From Sisyra terminalis (Eukaryota > Arthropoda > Insecta > Neuroptera > Sisyridae), in NCBI GenBank assembly GCA_958496175.1, contig OY292278.1:8618001-8682000 (forward strand): a stretch of 64,000 bases of DNA. Reading direction: 5' to 3'. Both the position numbers and the translations under genes were made by a program. The stretch's first letter is position 1; each line of letters opens with the position of its first letter. The notes below the pieces were generated by a model that made no database searches, was not told where the DNA came from, and saw only the letters and a list, made by a program, of their open reading frames with translations. Below are positions 50,771 through 61,173 of the stretch, in pieces.

Positions 50771-52217
50771 TGAAAAAGGGTATATATAAGTGCACATTAA
50801 AATATGCTAATTAACGCAAGATATTAAATTTTTAAATAGATGATTTGCACGTCAGATTTAAACAATTAACTTTAAGATTGGTCAAATAGACGAATAATTT
50901 AAGTATAAGACGACAACTCAAGCATGTACCAAATAGAATTAAAAACGCCAAGTAGCGAATATTTTGAAGTCAAATAAGTCAATTGAATAATTAACGTTTT
51001 CTTTGCTTTCGATGGGCGCCTACATTTATGCTGTTGTCCTAAAGGAATACATTTAGCTTCCTCAGGGACTTCAATTTTTTTTCAAACGGATTAGAAGACC
51101 CAACGTATGATTGCACTAATATTTTATTTAAAATATTGGAGACATAATCAAATTCACTAATATCAGCATGTACATTAAACGCCTAAGTCCCATAAAATGT
51201 TCAAAATCTTAAAAAGTTTCCTAGTCTTCAATAATATATTTGGTTATCAATTCTGAATTTATACTTTTATAACTCGAATTTGATGAATTTACATAGTATG
51301 TATTATCCACTTTTATTATTTTCTTGTTTTGCAATGCCCAATGATAAGATTTGGTTCATTCTTTTAAAGTAACTGTTGGTTTCACAGAATTTTTTTTATA
51401 GCATTGCAGCACTGGATTTCAGTCCATAGATCACTTAATTACTAAAGCATTTAATTTTTTTAAAAATTGAAAAACAGATTAACGATCTCTAAAAGTGTAT
51501 TCTTCTTTATTTATGGAATTGGTAGATTCAATCCCACTGTTTGAACTTAGATATCCTGATACTGTATACCATTGAACTCATTTGGATATGATTTTAGCCA
51601 CGTAGTATATTGAAGTAATTAACAAATTCCGGAACTGTTTCTTTTCATTTTTCAACGAAAATTGCTGCTGCCTTTACAATAGTTGGTTTAAAATTGTATG
51701 TTTGTCAAATCAATTTGTTTGTTAATTATAAATCAATAAATTTGCTAGCTATATCAATATTAATATCAATTTATCAATCATAATTTATTATAATCAAAAA
51801 ACACTTTTTAATTTGACTTTGAAATTGGCGGAAAAATTGCAAAACTGAACATTTTAACCAACTAATTATAATATTTAGATGTTCAGATTGAAAATACTTT
51901 TACATTATATAGCTGCAAATTAAATTTTAATGCTGTTAAATTACCAGTGCTCCATTTTATTCATACATAGATGTCTAATATAATTTTTTTCTGTACATAT
52001 TATAAAAAAACTGTTTGCTCTTAATTATCTGGCGTTAAAATACATTTTTTTGACGTGATTTTCACCTATTCACCTATAAAATTTAATGAACAAATCGACT
52101 TGTCATTTTTACAAAAATTATTTCGTTAATTTCTTACAACTTAGTTCTATTATTTGAATTAATTTCTTAAATTCCTGTCTTGAATTACAATTACTATTGA
52201 ATTTAATACGAGGGTGT
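50771..52217. other. AT-rich unique stretch
   Basis: Nothing recognised. Confidence 0.4.
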
Positions 52218-53511
52218 CAGTTCAGGGCGCTATCTTAAGCAGCAAACTTTAGCTGCAGTCGGTATAATGCAAAGTAGTTGAAAAAATTATTACAAAATTG
52301 TCACCGATAAAGTAAATGTCAATATTTATCAGAGAAATATTTAAAATATATTCAAATCAATTATTTCTCCAATTACTCACCACAAAGACCTTGTACAGCA
52401 TCCGATTGCAGAAAAAAAAAACCATACTTAAATCATTCGACATTTAACCAACACATTCGCCTTAAATGGAATTTAATATAATTTTCGCATCTAACGTAAC
52501 AGATAAATACATATTCTAAATCGGATCTAATAATAATAAACCTATGATTTACGATATTTTAATAACTTGAAGAAAAATATCATGAGCTCATTCCGACCAA
52601 TATTGTTATAGGTATGGTATAATATGCTGATTATTATTTTAAAGTGTCTGGTTTTAGATCAATTTAATCCGAAGGTTGTTTATCACGAAAACGACCATTC
52701 TCTCGGAGTTTTTCTCCAATTCCATGTATCAGCCGTATAGTGCTCTATCCATAGCCATAGCCGAATGCCCGTACAAACTTTACTACACTCTAATTTTCCG
52801 TAGCACAATGAGCCGTGTCAAAGATCAATATGAAATCTCTCATACAATTCTGGTGTGTTATAATAGTAAACAGTAGAGTGAATTGTTGAATCATTGTAAC
52901 GATGCACAATCATCGAATCAAATAAATTGGCCGAATAAAGGCATTGCGCCATTTGAAAGTATTAAATGAATATTTTTCACTATTCTGTTTGGTTTTATGT
53001 AATAAATTATTAGGCTAACTACTTATTATTATTTATCTAATGATTACATATAAGGCGTAATTTTTTTTTTGTTATATCTCATAGAAAAATATAAATGGAA
53101 AATACGTGACATACTAATACCACAAAATTAAAATTCTTTTTGTTTTTTTTTCTTTCTTTAAACAACATTGGTGTCTTTACACGGTCGAAAAAAAGAACCA
53201 TTGAAGATTTCTCTGATACTCTTTTTTCTCGGCCCAAAAAAACCATCTAAAATTGGTTAACTATAAAAAATTCTATTACTTTTTTCAATATTCAATCAAT
53301 AAAAATATTTAAATTGATATTTTTATAGTGATACAAGATTTCAAATAACTTTAATTTAAGGAATTATTAGCGTGAAATTTACATCCCTTAACGATTGAAC
53401 CTTCTTTCTATAATTCTTTTGCTTCGATTTATTCCAACATAAAAGTTTGTACGAGCTCTAAAAGCTTTAGATTACATAACATGTGATCAAAATATAATAA
53501 AGTGTTAATAA

Positions 53512-53685
53512 TAGATGATAAAATTCAGATCTCAGCTTTTGTTTTTTTAAAAAGGAAGACAATTCAGGTTGTTTAAGATCGGTTTTTTTTATTTAATATT
53601 TTAACTATTCAATTAGCTACGTTTCGTTATGTATCGTAACTTCATCAGGCTTCTTGATTCACAAAAAATATAATATTTTCAATTT
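53512..53685 (-). mobile_element. Hammerhead-bearing repeat, family B copy 2
   Basis: Inverted copy of 43157-43326 with a few substitutions and a short indel in the A-rich part. It lies about 10 kb from copy 1. Confidence 0.75.
53609..53659 (-). ncRNA. Hammerhead ribozyme motif, family B copy 2
   Basis: CTGATGA at 53642-53648, extra A, stem II GTTA-CGATACA-TAAC (perfect 4 bp, differing from copy 1), GAAA at 53622-53625, GTA^GCT with cut between 53618 and 53617. Stem I AGC/GCT is continued by TCAA/TTGA. Base changes relative to copy 1 preserve pairing. Confidence 0.72.
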
Positions 53686-53891
53686 AAATTAAAAAAAAAA
53701 AGTATTAATAATTTCCCCTTTGATTTGTATATTTTCTTTCCAATTTTGAAGCACTCAATTAAAAAAGAACACTGAATAAATGTTGGAGAAGTTTAGTGCT
53801 AAAGTTTGCTGCTTAAGATGGCCACCTGAAGTGAAATCCACATATTAAATTCAAAATACAAGAACTAAAAAACGATAAATTTTAATAACAA

Positions 53892-54800
53892 CTAGCTGAT
53901 TCCCGCGACTTCGTCTGCGTAACGTTGGTGTAGATTATATTTTCTTTTTAGATTTGCTATTTGTAGTGGTACATGAAAATGTTTATTTTTCTTATTTCTT
54001 TAACGAAAAACATAATCATACTTAAACGTAACTATTTTGTCGACTTTAAAAAGACACATTTAATGTACTGTTGCTTCGAATAAAATAGTTGTATGTAATC
54101 ATCAATTAATTTTCAAAAAATATTTATAAATATCTAAAAAGAGTATGTTCAATTGTGTATACCTACCGTGAACCAAATAATCCATAAATTAATCAGTATC
54201 TATACATAAAAAAATATCGTCATGTTCAATAAAGTCTTAAGGTCTTAATTATGACTTAAAACAGTAAAAAGTTATCAAAACACTCACGTCAAAATAACAG
54301 AAGTAAAGGTTCAGATTTTGAATATTAGTAGAAATCCCATTTCATTGTCTCGACTCCCGAATGAACCTTTTTCTCAAAACTATTACACTACTGCAATGTA
54401 CAAAACTACCGCGAAATTAAAATTTGTTCATTTTCACGAAACCCAGTTCATCCTTAATCAAGTATAACTATTGTGTATCTATGTACTTATTATTAAAATA
54501 TCTGAATTTCAACTATAAAATTAAACCATTTTCTTTTCGTTCACCGAATTTCTCGCTATTTGATATTCGCTCACTAATGTATTTATTTGTGAAAACGTGT
54601 TTCGGATTTTCAGGTTTACAATAAGTGAAAGCCAAAAAACTTAATTCTCACTTATAAACTTAACTTTAGCATTTTCAGATATATCTATCAGAGTTTAAAT
54701 TTTTAAGCAGACCCAAAGTTTCTGTTTCTAATATTAAACCAACTTTGTTTTATAATTAAGGGTAATTACTTTTCGTTTATAACGATACTGTGACTGTGAA
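53892..54800 (-). mobile_element. Helitron-like element, copy 3 (CTAG end)
   Basis: Starts on the plus strand with CTAGCTGATTCCCGCGACTT and follows copy 1 to about 54800 with several deletions. The insertion site of the hAT MITE is empty here too (GGTTCAGATTTTGAATATTA). Confidence 0.55.
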
Positions 54801-57800
54801 ATATGAAATATTTAACCAATATTTAGGTACTGGTCAAAGACTATTCCAGTTCCTGAGCTGATTATTTCTCTAAAAATGATTCCAAATCCAGTTCCGGAAT
54901 CTATGATTTACTCTATTTCAAACTTTGGTTACAGTTGTAATTCTTATTATAAAGAAGCATTCTTTTACGTCATAATCCACTACTAGGATATATTTTTATC
55001 AATCTAAATGCAATTTATTGGATTTGAGACCTAAAATACCGTCCAAAAGGGAGAAGAAACACTTGAGAGGTCAAATAAGTAATTGAAGTTTCCAGTAAAT
55101 ATAAAGTACTAATTGAAGAAATGATTTTCATAGGCAGAAAGGAAAATTATGATGATTATTCTTTGTTGTAAAAAAATGAATTCATCATTCAATTTTTGCT
55201 CTATTTTCTAACTTTTATTGGGTCTGGGTCAGTCCAAATAAAGTGGTCCAAAAATAAATGAAATGGTTGCTCGACCATTTTAAAAAAATATTTTTTTGTT
55301 TGCTATCACCCCAACATGTTGGTAGTTGAAATTCATCATTATTTTAATTTTATTGTTTTTAGTTTTCCGGTGGTGGCCATATTAGTTTTACTAGGCGCAT
55401 ACATTTTCGCACTTTTAAAGGTTTGCGGAAACTTGATAATCTCAGGCCCTATTTGTCCTGACAAAATAAAACTAATTGCAGTGCGTTCATGGAAATATAA
55501 GCTATAAGGTTGTAATAAGACGTTTTCACCTAAATGTAATTCTAAGGGGTGAAATTTCAGCATAAATTTTTAGCTCTCATTTGTAAAAACTCCAATTTTC
55601 ACGGAAAGATTGTGAAGGAACGGAAAGAGTATACACTATACACGTTAAAACTTTTTTTTACAAACAATTAGGTACTAGTTGTATTCAAAAACAAAATTTG
55701 AAGTCTGAGACTTTAAGCCTTTTTAAAATAAAAATAACAAAATTTGGAAATTTTCAAAATTTGCAATTTTCTGTGCTCAATATCTCTGGTGGGGGACCAG
55801 ATAAAAACCTAAAATATCACCCCATTATAGTACTGTATGATAATATTATGCACCTAAAATTTGGAGTTTGAGATTTGACTAGGGCCAGAGGTATTGCAAG
55901 CACAAAATGTCAAAATAATGCATACTTCAGTAGTGATTATAATGTATTTAACCATTTAATATGTGACATATACTTGGCAAAAAAGACATTTTACACAAAA
56001 CAACATATACTCTGGGCTAACTGTTATTAATATCTTAAATTTAAAACATATACTTCTTTCTGAAATCTAATAATGTATGTACGTACCCATAGTCATGTCA
56101 GTGGCATAACGTGCCTTTTCACCGTCCGGAGTCGACCGGAAATTTGCCGCCTCCTATTTTCATTAGTAGTCAAGAAAATTGATAAGAAATCAAAAATTTT
56201 TAAATTCTCTTCTGATTTAAAAATGTAACCATCATGTTTTTCTCAAATGAATTTTTTTTATGGAGTTACCATCGTCAATATGCCGCCCTATTTTCACATG
56301 CCGTCGGGGGCCATAGCCCCCCAGCATCTACCAAGCAACGCAAGGAGCTAGTTTTAGGCATTTTGAATTTAATGATAATTTTTTGCATTTTGGAATGAAT
56401 ATTTCTTAGATTTTATTACGTACATTTAAAAATTAACAACTACATTATGGTTTGATATTAGCTGAGAACTTTGGAAATGATTTTTAAACATGTATGTTGG
56501 GTATATTGAAGAAAATTATATGGGGTTTCAAAGATCTAAAGTTTTCATTAGTAAAACCGTTTATTCAGTAACCAATTCATGTTTCTCATATTCTTCATCC
56601 CTGAATCTAACAATAATTTTCTAACAAATTACAACTTTGTTAATCGTATAAAACTATGAGAAACTTAAATAAAATGCCTAGAAACCCATCATTTCTCTTG
56701 ACCATAAATTAATTCCAAGTCATGCCGTAATGAGCAATTATGCATGATTGAATTCGCCAAATTGCTCGATGACTCAACTAAGTATTTAGAAATGTTAATT
56801 GGCAAAAACTCGAATCCAAGAACACTGCAAATATGCATAGTATGTGCCTACCTTTAAGCGCTTTTGGTACCGCAGGAAAAAGTCCCACAATATGACTACT
56901 TAGGAATTGAATGCAGCCCCTTGTCTGTTATTTAAATAGAAAAGATTAGAGAAAATACCCCCGCAAAATACCCCCGCTACAACAACGCTCGTCGTTATCG
57001 TCGTAAGGCAAAGTAATGATAATTGACTAATTATGCATGTCGATATTGAAGAATGAAAACGATTCGTTTGATATTTTCACGTTGCATTTGCGGAATTGTA
57101 ATAAAATATGTACGAGATATATAAGAACATAAAATAATTTATTAAGGAAAATTGTTTAAAAAAAAAAAAAAAAACAATCGAGGCAGGGGAATCGTATTAT
57201 GGAAAACGTTAATAACATGCAATTTGCAACGATGCAAAGTTCAATAGCCTTGTAACTGCAATTTGTCGATTTGTTTCTTTTTATAATTTGTCGAATCTCG
57301 TCATGGTTTTTCTCATTTGATTTATAGATTTGTCCGTTTGGTCAGTGTGGGGCTGTCTGTTGGAAACATTTTCACAATATTGGCAAATCGAGACAATGGG
57401 TAAAAAATCGTCACGATCGAGTAGAGACATCATTACGTTGTAATTAATTTGATACTTTTCTTCTTCTTCTTCTTCGTATAGAATATTGAAATGATTCGTT
57501 TGAATTATTCAGTTACATAATTGAATTTTTGGTGGATAAATGTCAAACTAATAATGTTTCGTTTGAATTGTCGGAGAAAAGGAAAATGTTAAATTCATAA
57601 GAATAATTGATTTCAAAGTTCAGAGTTGGAAACCTTCTCCGTTTATTGGCGGATGGCTGATAAATTACAGATGGTTGGCCAATTTAGGAAATAAATGGTA
57701 TGAAGGTATATGTTAAAAGTTTTGTGTGCAAGATTAATTTGGATTGAGATTTTCTAACGATGCATTAAATTTGTATTTTTCAACAGTTTTATTTTTAAGT

Positions 57801-57899
57801 TCATTTAAGGTTGAATAGATTGAAGTGTTTAAAATAAAAACCTTCATAGTTACGTAGAAATATCCAAATTTGAACATTTCTCCTATATCGGTTTCTAAA
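54801..57899. other. Unique stretch with small transposon fragment
   Basis: 56900-57700 is a non-repetitive, less AT-rich island with (CTT)n at 57459-57475 and several CpGs near 56960-57010. No gene recognised. Confidence 0.35.
56098..56345 (+). mobile_element. hAT-like MITE fragment
   Basis: Starts CAGTGGCATAACGTGCC and contains GCCGCCTCC and GGGGGCCATAGCCCCCC, features of a common insect hAT-like repeat. The second end is not recognisable. Confidence 0.4.
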
Positions 57900-57904
57900 A
57901 ATTT

Positions 57905-59460
57905 TGTAGGGCAATGGAAGATAGCGTTGGTTATTATGATCCTGAAACCTGGAAAACCTCCCCAAGAGATTGGTTCGTACCGACCAATAAGTCTGCTTCC
58001 AATCTTAAGCAAAGTATATGAAAAATTACTTCTTAAAAGAATACACCCAATAATACAAGACAAAAAATCCTACCAGATCACCAATTTGGCTTTAAAAATG
58101 GTCACTCAACACTAGAGCAAATTCACAGAATCGCTGAAACTATTCGCTATGCCCAGGAAAGAAAACAATACTGTTCTGCGGCTTTTCTAGATGTGGCACA
58201 GGCATTTGATAAGGTGTGGCATCCCGGACTATTGTACAAAATCAAAAAACAACTTCCTGAGTATTTTAACATAATCTCGTCCTACTTAGAAAACCGTATC
58301 TTTCAAGTCAAATACAAATCGGAAATAACGACTCCCAAAAAAATAACAGCCGGGGTTCCCCAAGGTAGCGTACTGGGACCTCTGTTGTATTCTCTTTACA
58401 CAGCCGATATGCCAAATACAACAGATGCATTAGTGGCAACATTTGCTGATGACACAGCCATCGTAACCGCAGCAGATGAACCCAATGAAGCTTCGTTAAA
58501 GCTCCAAAATAACCTGGACAAAGTAGAAAAATGGGCAAAAAAGGGGAAAATAAAAATAAACAACGCAAAATCTACACACATAATGTTTACAATGCGCAGA
58601 AATATATGTCCACCGGTTACAATGGAAAGCACAGAACTACCGCAAAAGAGCACGGTAAAATATCTTGGAATGCACTCAGATCAAAAACTTACATGGGCTG
58701 TGCAAATCAAAAAAACTCGAAATCATTTAAATAAAAAATACAAAAAAATGTACTGGCTGATGGCATCTAATGCACCATTATCAACAGAAAACAAACTTTT
58801 TCTGTACAAGGTCATCCTCAAGCCCATATGGACATATGGGATACTGCATCCAACTCCAATATTGAAATCCTACAAAGATTCCAGTCAAGGACCCTACGAC
58901 AAATAATCGGTGCTCCATGGTATGTAAACAATACATGAAAATACAGAAATGCCATCTGTAAAGTTCAAAATTCAAAAATTTAGTAACAAATATCTGACAA
59001 AATTAGAAGATCATTCCAACCATCTCGCAATAAACTTATTGGACAACAGTGAGATGATAAGAAGGTTACAAAAATGGAATGTAATAGATTTGCCTGATAA
59101 ATTTTGTAACTAAACAATTATTCCTATTAACTATCTGTTGCCAAATTATGATTTCTTATAATATAGCTTTATTTTTATATATTACTTCTATATTAATATG
59201 TCACATTATTTTTAGCATTGATATTCTTACTATAGACTATTATTATTATTCTTATTGCTACTGTTGATTGTTTTTATGATTGCTGTTATCGCTAAATGAA
59301 TTACTATTATTGTTATTGTTGCTATTGATTGTTAAAAATCTTTGTACTTATACAGCACTAATCTACTGGGACTAGTGCTTACATGTAATTGTGTATGGAT
59401 TGAATGCACTTTTTGCAACCCTATGCAGATTGTGCAATTTATTTGAAAATAAAAAAATAA
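57905..59460 (+). mobile_element. 5'-truncated, frameshifted Jockey-type LINE (reverse transcriptase and 3' UTR)
   Basis: Remnant of a non-LTR retrotransposon second open frame. Seen in order: QWK...LKPGKPP and SYRPISLLP (RT block 1), a frameshift near 58065, QFGFKNGHST, LDVAQAFDKVWH, GVPQGSVLGPLLY, the catalytic FADDTAIV (FADD box, about 58438-58461), KYLGM, a deletion/frameshift near 58840, then RTLRQIIGAPWYV, and the C-terminal LLDNSEMIRRLQKW...DLPDKF ending at 59113. The upstream endonuclease domain is missing. The 3' UTR runs to an A-rich tail near 59460 and is duplicated, inverted, at 28300-28716. Dead as a gene, since two frame breaks and the truncation prevent expression. The clade call (Jockey) rests on the block pattern. 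Confidence 0.88.
58193..58906 (+). pseudogene. Reverse transcriptase open segment of the Jockey-type LINE
   Basis: Longest intact stretch of the element, 237 codons, containing RT palm motifs: AFDKVWH (first catalytic Asp), GVPQGSVLGP and FADD. It has no proper start of its own because the true frame enters upstream, with QFGFKNGHST at about 58092-58121 in the same frame. It loses frame after YGI, near 58840. Confidence 0.85.
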
Positions 59461-59721
59461 AAAATTTGTTGCACTTTTTTACAAAAATGCATCATTTATT
59501 CAAACTGAGTAATGAATTTTTGAAATATTATATCTGAAGTACTCGAAGACGGTTTTTTTTCCATATCAAGTGAATAAAAGTTTTTAAAAGTTTAATAATT
59601 ATCAAAAAATCCTAAGATTTTTGCATAAAATGTTGTTCAAAATTATGTTAACTTTAATTTTTATTTCCGTTTACGTTGAAAGTTATATCGTTAAAAGTAA
59701 AACTTAAATTTTTCCTATTTT

Positions 59722-60640
59722 ATGTTTGAAGTATTTGTTTATGTAAATGACTTTAGAATGATGAAAGTTTCTGTATCTTTAAAACCATTAAAACCATTGG
59801 AAGTTCGACGCAATGACTCCGTATGTTTTGAAAGTGCAATGATTTTACTGATTGGAGATTTCTCCCAAACATTGCCAACCATTCCAAGTTTAGATTCTAC
59901 CAATAAAATATACTCCTGCTTAAAATCATAAAATTTGTGACACAATGTAAAAAAATTTCAGCAGGCAACATGAGTTGCGTTGCAGAGTGATCCATCTACT
60001 GAAACTGAAGAATTTTCCAAACAATTTTTGAATCTCGGTAATGGCAGTGTTCTTGTCGACGAATCAAGCATATTGACTTAATTTCCTTCGAATTTTGTCT
60101 CATTCAAAAATTTTACTTAATTCCTAGCTTTTTTATAAAACAGCAGAATTACATTTTAATCAGTTTAATTGGAATAAAAATTTAAACCAATAACACAACT
60201 ATTACTGATATTCATTCATTTCTAGAATAGATCATCTGCAGATGGATCGTTCAGCAGTGCAATTCTTATGTTTTCTTCCAGATGAAGTTTCTTCATATGG
60301 TTCCATAAATTTGATAATTTGAGGCAAGCATTTATTTTTAAGATAAAAGGCGATCCTTAATGTCTGAAGTCGTCCACTTCTGCAATTCGAAATGCAGAAC
60401 GCCTAATGTGGAAAAGTGTTTTCCAAACAATTTCTCGATATTGGTAATGGCAAAATTTCTGATGACATACCATCTGAATAAATTACATTCCCTAATAATT
60501 TTTGCCACTTTACTAAGTTAAAGACCAAAGTCATCGAGATGGTGTTCTCAAACTTTGCTCAAAATTACAAAAATTATATTTCGTTAAGCAAACATGTTAT
60601 ATTGGCTCCAAAAAAAAGTTTATTAGGTACAACAAAATGA
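59722..60640 (+). pseudogene. Degenerate Helitron (Pif1-type) helicase relics, two partial copies
   Basis: First relic: LIGDFSQTLPTIP (about 59848-59886) matches the Pif1/Helitron motif GGDFRQTLPVIP, followed by a CLKS segment and, after stops, EFSKQFLNLGNGSV (60007-60054). Second relic: KQFLDIGNGKISDD (60425-60466), FPNNFC (60490-60507) and MVFSNFAQNYKNY...HVILAPK (60539-60615), the block preceding helicase motif V/VI in Helitrons. In-frame stops and missing Walker and Rep domains show it is dead. Arrangement as two overlapping relics suggests an internal duplication or two insertions. Confidence 0.75.
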
Positions 60641-61004
60641 GTATTTAGATTCAAAATAAGATAACTGGCGAATTGATGCCATGCAACTTGGTTGCTTCCA
60701 TTACTAATCAAGATGATGTTGACAATAGAATAGATTATATTAAAAAAATTAAAATAAATCGTACATAATTTTGCACACACTGCATTGTGATACATAATAA
60801 ATGCAAAACGAAATGCCAAAATTACGTGGACTTACAATCTTGACTTACATCACTTTCCCAAAATATGAATTATGTTATTATCTAAATACAAATTAAATAA
60901 ACAAAAATGTCAAATTTATACGTTTCTAAGCGTTTTTCAAAATAATTCACAGACATCGATGATTACAAATAATACATAGACGTAAATAATACTAGGCGTA
61001 AAAA

Positions 61005-61173
61005 TTTGCAGAAGATGCCGAGAGACACCTTAATCTTCTAGAGGTATGAAATATACTTTAAATCCGTTTCTCATGCCTACCGAATATACATAGAAAATTT
61101 TATGAAAATCGGTACAGCCGTTTCGGAGAAATTTGGCTACAAACACCGTGACACGAGATTTTTATATATAAGA
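61005..61173 (-). mobile_element. Helitron-like or RTE-like terminal fragment
   Basis: On the minus strand it begins, after an A, TCTTATATATAAAAATCTCG, then GTGTCACGGTGTTTGT, and contains CCGAAACGGCTGTACCGATT. These are stock phrases of insect interspersed repeats, with a TC start preceded by A as Helitrons require. No coding part. Confidence 0.4.

Larger units (their letters stand above)
52218..53833. mobile_element. Candidate transposon bounded by ~36-bp inverted ends
   Basis: Left end CAGTTCAGGG and CTTAAGCAGCAAACTTTAGC match, inverted, the right end GCTAAAGTTTGCTGCTTAAG near 53798-53817 and CACTTCAGG at the tip. The 1.6 kb between has no transposase and contains the family B hammerhead copy. 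No target duplication was found, so this may be two solo ends. Confidence 0.4.

Noticed and set aside
57734..58063. 109-codon minus-strand open frame
   Set aside because: Mostly antisense to the reverse transcriptase of the LINE.
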